In this document: piece by piece, positions 55,881-64,000 of the stretch
How the letters are laid out: each line of letters begins with the position of its first letter
Numbering within the stretch: position 1 is the stretch's first letter
Origin: Trichaptum fuscoviolaceum
Lineage: Eukaryota > Basidiomycota > Agaricomycetes > Hymenochaetales > Trichaptaceae
Assembly: GCA_910574455.1 (NCBI GenBank)
Contig: CAJSYZ010000007.1
Location: 682,001-746,000, forward strand
Reading direction: 5' to 3'
Length of the DNA stretch: 64,000 bases
Notes under the pieces: model-generated
Told to the model about the DNA's origin: nothing
The model's input: only the letters and a program-made list of their open reading frames with translations
Database searches by the model: none
Position numbers and translations under genes: made by a program

Positions 55881-57128
55881 ATCTGATAGAGGCTGAGTCT
55901 TAAGGAAATGACTAACCATATTTCACATACACGCTATTCACTCTTATGAAGAAACATCATTATTATGTTGGATGTATGTCTATACCAGCGATGCGTTCTA
56001 GACTCACCTTCGCCATGAAGTTGGCAATCGTCCATTCTGCGAAAGTACCTGCATTTACGATGATTATGTGCGGTAAGTTCATCTTGGTGTGAAGTTACCG
56101 CATGAGTTCAATACATCGTTCTGATATAAGCGTCTTGTGCAGGATTAAGACACGACTGAAAAGACTTACGAATGACCTATGGGCTGTATGAGATACGCGA
56201 ACACTTTGACATGGTTCACTTGCTTCAAATACGCGTGAAAGCGGCTTTCCAGCCACAATGCGATCAAGCCATTAATCTATACACTTCTTGTCCGAGCAAA
56301 GAAGGCCGGAAAGAATGCACCTATTCTCATTGTTGATGAGGACGCCGAACCCAGGCGAGCCAACGACCATAAGATGGAGAAGAGCACCATCCCTCTCGAC
56401 AGAGTTGAAGGGAATGAAGATACGCGCACGACAATTAGCGAGAAGAAGATCCCGTACCGCACTGCCACTTTCAATCACAACTTTCGGACCCCCATGGGGC
56501 AGAGCTGCCTTCGAAGGATAAAGGAACGTGATGAAGAGGTGTTGACTAGCGTTGACTTTTCCATTCCAGATTCGTCTGAGAGAAAGTAAACGCTGGTGCA
56601 AAATATTGCGGGAACAAGGACCAATCTCCGGAATGCATACTTGCTACAGAATAAAGAAGGATCGGCGGATAATGTGAAGGAGATTAGCTTTCTTCGAGAG
56701 TTATGCAAGGAAGTGTCAAGTTGGGAAGGGGAAGGCCAGAGTCCAATGGCGGTACACGTAGGTGCCCTTTTCGAGATTAGTTGACCATGGATCATTCCAC
56801 TAGCAATTCCTGGTAACGACTCGCTTATCAAAGTCAGAAATCCTTCAGAAATACATATGATGTGTAAGGAGGAATTGACACACTGTCCCAACATCAGTTC
56901 TTGACTTGAGTTGGTATTGAAACGAATACTCACCTGTAGCCGCCAGACTCAACATTCATCTATCCCTCACGTAGAGCCGTCCCCACCCCGTTGCTCCGAA
57001 ATCACTCCACTGCGCTGCGTTCACGGGACCTACGAGCCCTCTATTCACCCTTCTTGTTGCTATTGCTGTTCCTTCAGCCTCGCTCACGTCGACAGACCAG
57101 GCCCGGCTGGAGTATCGGCCAGAGCTTA
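55881..57128. other. Unit B distal part, no identified gene
   Basis: Same content as 48,991-50,233, including the plus-strand DEEVLTSVDFSIPDSSERK frame near 56,530-56,589. Confidence 0.4.
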
Positions 57129-57354
57129 GTGATATTGACAGTCGAGCAAAGTACTATCCAGAAGCATTCCAGCTGTCCATGAAAGATTGCACTTGAAGAG
57201 AAGTCAAGCGGTAGCAGGGTTGAGGAGAACAAAACTCACCAGTCGCAAGGAGAAGTAACTCGGTTCCTGCCGAGTCTCAGCCATTTACTTCCGTCGACCT
57301 TAGAGCCTGAGTACATTTCCTTCGTCTTCGCAAATACCACGAATACTGATTAGA
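57129..57354 (+). repeat. Start of a third tandem unit, truncated
   Basis: About 226 bases co-linear with the starts of units A and B (GTGATATTGACAGTCGAGCA ... GCAAATACCACGAATACTG), then abruptly replaced by the MITE-like repeat. Confidence 0.88.
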
Positions 57355-57690
57355 TAGCGCCGTCAGAGACAGCGGTCCCCGACACGAATGTGCAAATAGG
57401 AGTACAAGGGAGGTAATATAAAAAACTGTAAAAAGAGTTGAAATTGTGAGAAAGGAATGATGCATTAATGAGATAAAACCCATAGTAATAACCAAGGAAG
57501 AGCAGTTTACGCAGGGAAAAAACTAGAAAAGGTAGTAATAAAACGCAGATGAATTAAAGATAGGAATAAAATAGATGACAGAAAACTTATGATTGGCTGG
57601 AGCGTGAGAATTGGCTTACTTTCTGTAAAACTGGATTAAAGTTCACGACGACACATCCCTCCCTCAGCTACGCTTCGTGTCGGGGATGCA
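57355..57690. mobile_element. MITE-like repeat with TCCCCGACACGAA inverted ends
   Basis: TCCCCGACACGAA near 57,375 is mirrored by TTCGTGTCGGGGA near 57,670-57,685. A relative at about 63,180-63,512 shares ATGATTGGCTG.AGCGTGAGA, GCTTACTTTCTGTAA and CCCTCAGCTACGCTTCGTGT. No ORF. It sits exactly between the truncated third unit and a truncated E2-type terminus. Confidence 0.6.
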
Positions 57691-57860
57691 TGTTCTCCTG
57701 TTATTCAGGAGCGACTTACTGAAATCAGTGCTGTTGACTTAAATCAGTGCTTCAGCCAGTCAGTCAGTCAGGTCAGTCATTCAGGCAGTTCAGTCATTCA
57801 GTTAATATAAGTAGATGATAATATTATAAGCACAAAATAAGTACAATAATAAGTAAACTA
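57691..57860 (+). repeat. Truncated E2-type right terminus, inverted (element E3)
   Basis: TTATTCAGGAGCGACTTACT, CTTAAATCAGTGCTTCAGCC, AGTCAGTCAGTCAGGTCAGT and TAATATAAGTAGATGATAAT align with the reverse complement of the E2/E1 right ends (42,880-43,343). The outermost bases (TACATCAGG) are missing, apparently replaced by the MITE. It implies a third family member extending rightward, possibly beyond the window. Confidence 0.65.
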
Positions 57861-58444
57861 AGAACTCGCCGCCCACCCACGAGAGGGCTTGTCGCCCGGC
57901 TCCCACTGCCTTTCAGCTTCGGCATCGGCGGGCGCGGAGGGGGAGGTCGCGCGCTTCTCAACAACACTGTCCGCTGACGCTGACACTCGGCACGGGCGGT
58001 GTTGGTGCCGGTTCTGTCTTGATTTGTGTAGGCGCGAGAGAACCTGGTGCGTGAGGGCGGTCTGGAGGGTGGGCGGGACAAGGCTTTGGATCCAGGCGTT
58101 GGTGTGGGTGCTGCTGTTGGTGTCGGACCTTGAGAGCCAGACCGCTGCTGCTGTGTTGTTTGTTATTGGGCTACACCAGTAGCCATAACTTCTGGTTCCT
58201 CTTCCTCCTCTTCCTCAGCCTTACGAGTAGTACTATCAGCAGACGAACGTCAGAAAGTGCGCAGAAACATACCGAGGAGGCATAAGGATTTTCATCTTCA
58301 TTGCCATCGTATGCGCCATTCTTCTCGATCTTGCGGACAAGTTTCTTCATTTGCTTCCCTGCACCTGTTAACTACTGCTCTGTTTCCTCGTCTTCATCCG
58401 ATTCGTCTATATAACCCTCTCGTGTCTTATTTGCTGTACGATAT
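57861..58444. other. Spacer with no supported gene
   Basis: A minus-strand Pro/Arg-rich frame (58,081-57,824) and plus-strand frames show no motifs. Possibly 3' sequence attached to the captured alpha-glucan synthase piece. Confidence 0.35.
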
Positions 58445-59810
58445 TCACGCTTTAGATGTTCCTGGATAGCAGAAAAGAAAGTTGATCAGCTGAATATTGA
58501 GAGAGTAAGTGATGTTGTCGAGTACGTGCGTCTCGGCCTCAATGAGGTAAGGCTCACCGAAGATAATGACTTCGATAGGTTCTGCAAGTTCACCAGGGTG
58601 GTACTCAATATCCTTCACCTTTGGCACAACCCAGATCAGGTCGACGTCCGACATGGCCTTGCCTATCGACGAACTCATCACACCAAGACCTCCGATCTTG
58701 TCCTTCAACTTCCAATCAATATGCTCGTACTCCAAAGTCGCAATGAGCACCGTCCTCCGCTTATTCTTGTCTTCAGGCCAGCCGGTGATATCGCCTGTAT
58801 ACGCGTGTCCATGGCTCGAGTGTTCCTCCGATATCGGCGCCGCATGCAGGTCTTGCGCAGACTTCCAGCCCAGCGAGCCAATGATGGGGAGATAATGCGA
58901 ATGGCCCGGCTTCTTCTACTTGAGACCCCATTGGTAGTACTTGATCCCATAGAAGCTCCACATGAAGATCGCCACTGCCAGCGTACCGGTGACTACCGGG
59001 ATCGACAGGAGTAGTGCGTACATGATAGCGCCCACCGCGCTCTCCCCGCGCGGCTCGAGGCTCCACCGCATCGTCGCGTCGTCCACGACCAGTGTCCACG
59101 CGAGGTGCGGGTGCGGCGGGGCACTGATGTTCAAGTAGTTGCGAGCAGCCGAATTGGGCGGGAGTCGGTCCATGACGCCGTCGCCGTCCATGTCGCCATA
59201 GAAATAGTCATCGAACCCAAACACGTTGAGCTGGAGGTACGTCGGCCATGTGCTCATCATCTCGAGCTCCCAGCGTCCGTCTGCAGTATTGTCCATCTGG
59301 AAGTCCACTCCTCTGTCGAAACCCCACGTATTGAACGGACCACGGGCGAGGAAGTGAGGGACACGGCGCTGGTGAGCATTCCTGTTCGCACGCGCACCAG
59401 TATAGGCTGATGCAGCAGTACCAGACGAGTCTAACGCAAATCGAATCAGTAAGTATACAGTACATATAGGAGTAAAATCGCTTACATTGCACAATAATAT
59501 GCTCGCCTGCCCACCAATTTTCATCATTATCAAACAAGCTCTTATCTATGCTCGTCACATCCTCATACGCAGCCCACGTCGTCCAGTTCTGACCGTAATT
59601 CCACGAGTACCTGACATATCCGCACCCAGCGCCTGGTGCGTGAACGTGTACTTCCCAGAGCCCGAGTCAAACCCAAACGCATCGTTGTCGTAGTCCGCTG
59701 AGGAGAAGACTATGGGATTGCGGGCGGAGCCCTTGCGCAGGAGGAGATGGTCGCGTGCGTTCATTGACGAGGTGCCGTCATGCGAAGGCGGGTAAAGATA
59801 CTAAATACTG
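58445..59810 (-). pseudogene. ags1: Alpha-1,3-glucan synthase central fragment (linker, TM, start of GT5)
   Basis: Minus strand in order: HDGTSSMNARDHLLLRKGS, YDNDAFGFDSGSGKYTFTHQ, GADM, then after a one-base loss RYSWNYGQNW..., SLFDNDENWWAGEHIIVQ, an intron (59,486-59,432; GTAAGC ... GTTAG), VPHFLARGPFNTWGFDRG, WPTYLQLNVFGFDDYFYGDM, LAWTLVVDDATMRWSLEPRG and a membrane span (LLLSIPVVTGTLAVAIFMW). A TAG follows QWGLK. Then VLIATLEYEHIDWKLKDKIG and DVDLIWVVPKVKDIEYH begin the glycogen-synthase-like GT5 domain, which ends near 58,480. Frameshift, stop and missing ends make it a pseudogene. It could be from the same donor as the E2 fragment (a different part of the gene). Confidence 0.9.
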
Positions 59811-60073
59811 ACCGCTTGTTTCATGCGAACGCATGTGTCAGTGACTTATGCAGAGGATGAAAGAAAAGATGTGACCCCGAGGACAAACGTTTAGAGAGAC
59901 GCGATAAGAGAGATGAATGCTAGAACAGTAAGACGATAAGTGAAGAAATTCCCGCTACACCCTAGCGGGTTCTAATAGCGTACTGACTTGCACCTTTCAA
60001 AAGGAAAACCTTATTTATCATGTGACTTAAGCCTGGACCGGTCCTCGGGAAATATAAGAGCCGGCAACTTGAA

Positions 60074-60655
60074 GTGAGTCAGGTCTTTGCCTCGGAACCG
60101 AATACTAATGTCTCGGATGTCCCCGAGAATCCTCATCGTCTCTTCGTCGCTCTTGCATTCTGCTTCGTCCAGCATTCCCTACACCCCGACTACCACAGAC
60201 AAGCAGAACAAAAAGTACTCCCCTTATCTACACAATCCGGATTTCTTGCTGTCCTCCTTCATCTCATACTCAATGTATCCCAAGACTGTTCAGTGCGACT
60301 TGCAGCCAGTGTCCATCTGAAGAACACGATTAAACGGTGATGGGAGGATGAAGAGTCGTCTTTCGCTGAGGCGGAGAAGGAGCAGCTGAAGGGTCAGCTG
60401 GTCCCTGCTAATCGCGCTTTCGAGTCCAGCAGACAAGACATTACGAGTGTAGGTTTAAGAGGCCATGTACAATGTTGCAAAGTATGATTTCCCCGAGCAG
60501 TGACTAGATTTAATCGATCAGCTTGTCTCTTCACTCTCGCCTGACGCTGTAAACTATCCGATAAACGTTTCTGTCCTCGAAACTGCTCACTCAATCTTCG
60601 CGCCTTGGAATTCTAAAATATGCTGGGACTCGCTTTACACGACGATCAACTCTGT
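60074..60655 (+). pseudogene. cse1: Exportin-2 (Cse1) N-terminal fragment
   Basis: Pieces: AEQKVLPLSTQSGFLAVLLH, SQDCSVRLAASVHLKNTIKR, EKEQLKGQLVPANRAF, a decayed stretch, then LDLIDQLVSSLSPDAVNYPI and VLETAHSIFAPW. This is the first HEAT repeats of Cse1/CAS, the importin-alpha export receptor. A TGA replaces the Trp of the usual FPEQW motif (about 60,500), and further frame breaks are present. The fragment stops around 60,655 and a different gene fragment follows directly. Confidence 0.85.
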
Positions 60656-61378
60656 TTAGGCAATGAGGGAGAAGTTGGGTCAAATATCGCCAGAAGACAT
60701 CACTCAACTTCCCGCTGGTACAAATGTTCGTTTGAGTTTGAATATTGGTTAATTGAATTTGCTTTTTGCAGAATACGAAGAACTCGAAGCTCGCGTAGAC
60801 GCGCTCAGGCAGGCACACCTCGCTTTGCTGAAGTGAGTTTCATATCAATCTCCCAAAGTTTAGGAATACTCAGTTTGCTATGCCAGGATAACGAACGTGT
60901 ACAGTTCGGAAACTTATGACTACCCAACGCAGGTCCAGGAGTCAATTACACAGCTGTCGACGACCATTGGCCACGGAATCACCAACTTTGCGGCGCAGAA
61001 CCTTAAAGGAACGAACCTGCCTGTACCTGCACCCGTCGCCAATGCTCCTCAGCAACACAAAACCTTGCCCCACGCACTTGGGCGCGCAGCAACAACCTCT
61101 GCTCAGGTTCTACAAAGCGTAGATGGGGGCCAAGATGACAAGCTCGCTAAGGCGATGGGCGCGTGCGGGTGCTTGGGAGAAGGTCGGGTTGTCGGGTCAT
61201 CCATCATTGTATACGTGGCCTCTGATTGCGAGTACTTTCGACTATTTTAGATTGCGGACGCGCGTGTAGTGCAAGACGATGCAATCCAGAAACGCTTCCT
61301 CGCGCCATGGCAGGCGACCCTGACAAACTCAATCGCGGTCACGATGAAGGCGCGTCAGTCGGTGGCCACAAGCCGTCT
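60656..61378 (+). pseudogene. gvp36: Gvp36-like BAR-domain protein fragment embedded in the Cse1 copy
   Basis: MREKLGQISPEDITQLPAG, an intron, EYEELEARVDALRQAHLALL, an intron (GAA|GTGAGT ... CCAG|GATA), ITNVYSSETYDYPTQVQESI and LPHALGRAATTSAQVLQSV. After more decay, VVQDDAIQKRFLAPWQATLT and MKARQSVATSRLEL. The order and motifs match fungal Gvp36-type BAR proteins, which bind curved membranes. Introns are retained, so the piece came from genomic DNA. It lies in the same orientation between N- and C-terminal parts of Cse1. Confidence 0.75.
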
Positions 61379-62943
61379 TGAACTCGTCGTCCATCGGTGG
61401 GCTGACTGCGGAGGGAACCACGCGGCGCCCAGCTGCGGCTGATGTCCTCCGTGCACTCGTTGCTTCAGGTTTCGAGGCTGAGACGACCGTAGATGTCTTT
61501 ACGCCAATATGGAACGGACCGGAGGAATACAACAGGAAGAAGAGAGATGAAGAGAGTGGAAGAGGAAGGATGAGAGTGTGTACCTGCTCACGGCGGTGGC
61601 AACTGTTGGTGCAACTGCTCAGGTGAGTGATGCAAATCGGTCGGGAGGAACAGTCAATAATTTTGAGGATCTATAGCAAGGTGTTACAAGCACAAACGCC
61701 CTTGTGGATGTCGTACAGTTCTTCTCGCAACACATGTATGAGGACCTACAGGCCAATGAAAACTCCGTGCATCCAATTCTCCAGGTGGATGCTTTTTGTA
61801 CTCCTTCCGAAATCAGGTGCGTAACTATCTTTCAATCCCACAAGACGAGCGCTAATCAACTATGCGGCTCACAAAGGAGCAGCTCCTCATCATCCTCCTC
61901 TTCTCGTTCGTCATCTGCGCTCTCCCAACTATGTCTGCTATACGTATGCAGCGACAACCATTGAGCGGATATTGTTCATCCAGCGCGGCTCATCCTTACT
62001 GTGCGTAACGCGATTGCTTCAGATGAATATCCTCTGATCATATCAATAGCTTCAACCGGGAAGATATCCGAGAGCTTGCACCTGAGATCATTAACACCTT
62101 ACTCGCAAAGATTGAGGCGGGTGGGACGCCGGTGAAAGTTGCAGAAAACGATTATCTAATGAAATGTAAGTTCACTATTTTCTCGAGAATATTCGGTTCT
62201 TAATCCTATCTGTGCCACCCTCAGGTGTCATGCATGTTATTCTGACCGTGAGGTCGGCGATAGCCTCAGAACATGAACGACTGCTACATCGTCTCGTCGC
62301 TATCCTTGCTGCGATCTGCAAAAATCCAAGCAATCCGAACTTTGATCAATATATCTTCGAGAGTATCTCTGTTTTGATTAGGTGAGAAATCTTCAAATCA
62401 AAAAATGCAACATGTTCTGATTGTTGACTTATACAAGGTTTACGGTCGGCTCATCGTGTCAAACACTGACAACATTCGAACAGGCTCTGTTTGGCCCATT
62501 TACAATCATTCTACAGCAGGACATCGATCGTGAGTAGCCTTCCTTTTCCCACCTACCAAAACTGACCACTCATCTACACAGAATTCATTCCGTATATCTT
62601 CCGAAACTACTCGCAGATGCTCGAGCTCCACGACGGCGATGTTCCTCCCGATTACCGCTTCATCCTCCCCTTCCTCCTCCAGCCCGCCTCTTGGGCACAA
62701 AAAGGCTCTATTCCCGCCCTCGCCCGCCTCGATGCCGTGCAATTGGCGCAAACCAGCCAGTTCACGGCCATCCTGGCCGTCGTGCAACAGAAACTCATCC
62801 CGACACGTGTCAACGATGCATGGGGCTTCGAGCTGCTGCAGAGTGTCGAGAAGTACATATCGAGCGCGACGTTGAAGCCGCTAATGAAGAGTGTGGTGAT
62901 GTTGCACTTGACAGACGGCCCGGACGGACGCATATGTCTATGA
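61379..62943 (+). pseudogene. cse1: Exportin-2 (Cse1) middle and C-terminal fragment
   Basis: RRPAAADVLRALVASGFEAE, then STNALVDVVQFF and SQHMYEDLQANENSVHPILQ (61,680-61,800), FNREDIRELAPEIINTLLAK-like sequence near 62,055-62,120, CVMHVILTVRS near 62,222, KNPSNPNFDQYIFESISVLI, TFEQALFGPFTIILQQDID and, in the last exons, FTAILAVVQQKLIPTRVNDA with WGFELLQSV. Several introns with GT..AG borders remain. Relative to the family a large block between the N-terminal piece and RRPAAADV is missing, taken by the Gvp36-like fragment. Ends in TGA at 62,943. Confidence 0.85.
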
Positions 62944-64000
62944 CCTAGTTTACTTTTTTGCATTCATCATGGCAAACCCAGTGGACGGTATCAGCAACCG
63001 TAGGATGCCTCCCTTCCATTCATAAAATAAATACCACAAATTATAATCATTATCACATATATATCATATATAAAATTTCAATATATTCTCAATCTAATGA
63101 AATAATCCAAACCTGGGTAGCGGGCTCTGCTGTGCACCCACAGCGTTCGCAATTATGTAATAAAAGAGAAAGATAATACCATATACATTACTTAAGCATG
63201 CAATTCAGTAACGTCATAGGAGACAACGTTGGACAAGGTTGCACGAAAAAGGTACGATCAGATATTGAGCATAAAACCCAAAACAATGAAGTAAAAGTAG
63301 ATAAGACAGAAAATTTACCACGAATGGTACGTAAAGGAACAGGACAAAGCTATGCACGGAGAGTATCACAAGAGAGAAAGGAGGCACGAGATAAGAGGAA
63401 AATGTATGATTGGCTGAAGCGTGAGAGTTTGCTTACTTTCTGTAACGATGATTTAGAGTTCACGTCCACACAGCCCTCCCTCAGCTACGCTTCGTGTCGG
63501 GGAATGCTATTCACCCCCAGGATTTGCGACGCAAACTGCACGTGACATAGCTATATTCAGTATGGTCTTCTCACATAGGTCACGTTACATGAAGCGCCCG
63601 CAACCAAGCGCGCCGACTCAAATCGCGCGCGAGATGTTTGATAACTAAGCTTTTCTCACACGCAGACCAACATACATGGTTGCCACGTCCGTCGTCACCC
63701 TCCATACCCCTCTTGCAAGTGCTGGAAAGTGGAGGGGGGCAAGGTGGCTAGGCAGGGCACTTTCGTGCTTACGGACTAGGCGTTGAACCCGAATGTCCGC
63801 TTGGCCATCGACCGTTTGAGTTCGTCCCGGACACACGGTCATGCTCTTCTTTACAATCCTCACTTTGCTTCGGGAGATCTTCCTCTTCTCTTCAAGTCCA
63901 AACCAGTAAGTCTCATAAATATGCCTTCATTCTACATATTCGAGGCCAATCTAATGCATTCTTTCTTACAGTTAATTATGTTTGACTATCACTTTTGCTT
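62944..64000. other. AT-rich spacer, relative of the MITE-like repeat, no gene
   Basis: 62,990-63,180 is AT-rich. About 63,180-63,512 is a diverged copy of the 57,355-57,690 repeat. From 63,513 to the end only short frames; a minus-strand ORF (63,645-63,863) has no motif support. Confidence 0.45.

Larger units (their letters stand above)
50234..57128 (+). repeat. Tandem unit B (6,895 bp)
   Basis: Second copy of unit A, head-to-tail, beginning GTGATATTGTCAGTCGAGCA. Divergence is scattered (several percent by eye), with small insertions and deletions. Confidence 0.92.

Overview
The window looks like a transposon-packed stretch of a filamentous basidiomycete genome, most likely an Agaricomycete. 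The reasons are many 50-65 bp introns with GT(R)AG..CTAAC..AG borders, a Plavaka-type (CACTA-like) transposase, a Ty3/gypsy chromovirus, Tc1/mariner and PIF/Harbinger elements, and fragments of fungal alpha-1,3-glucan synthase. I see no clearly intact ordinary host gene. Nearly everything is a mobile element, a gene that travels with one, or a broken piece of a host gene. No rRNA, tRNA or CRISPR was found.

Region 1 (1-13,020). A minus-strand chromovirus runs off the left edge. Gag and Pol share a frame around one TGA, with a slippery AAATTTT just before it. Pol has protease, RT, RNase H, integrase and a C-terminal chromodomain. Unusually, further ORFs lie both upstream of Gag (including an integrase-zinc-finger-like segment) and in a relay of about five overlapping frames downstream of Pol. 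An apparently intact Tc1/mariner element (9,246-12,522; 45-bp TIRs, TA duplication, four-exon transposase) sits in the 5' LTR/leader. A Harbinger-type nuclease gene follows (13,514-14,880).

Region 2 (15,177-43,343). Matching termini (TACATCAGGG... / ...CCCTGATGTA) enclose about 28 kb. The flanks rejoin to the uninterrupted sequence seen at 50,221-50,245, so the whole block looks like one insertion (called E1). It carries a Plavaka transposase (30,072-34,136, minus), a many-exon coiled-coil gene of a kind common beside Agaricomycete transposons (34,724-39,103, plus), a divergent pair of large unknown genes (26,415 minus / 27,905 plus), a multi-pass membrane-protein gene near the left terminus and a decayed LINE fragment. 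Intergenic stretches, some introns and some coding segments are packed with short palindrome-like words (CACTGGCAGTG, ACTTGAAGT, TACTAGTA, GACTCGGAGTC, CCTGAG types). A 3.64-kb relative (E2, 39,466-43,107) is nested in the right subterminal repeats of E1. It carries intron-retaining pieces of alpha-glucan synthase, an unidentified gene and the splicing factor Clf1.

Region 3 (43,344-57,354). Two tandem copies of a 6.9-kb unit are followed by the start of a third, and the tail of another copy lies at 15,010-15,176, left of E1. Each unit has a gene with an MLKL-NTD/HeLo-like helical domain and a kinase-like segment, then minus-strand pieces of an alpha/beta-hydrolase and of TFIIB.

Region 4 (57,355-64,000). 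A MITE-like repeat abuts a truncated E2-type terminus. Then come a broken central alpha-glucan synthase fragment (minus) and a plus-strand chimera in which a Gvp36-like BAR-protein fragment is embedded in a decayed exportin Cse1 gene. Together the window is a dense record of host-gene capture by what look like CACTA/Plavaka-type elements.
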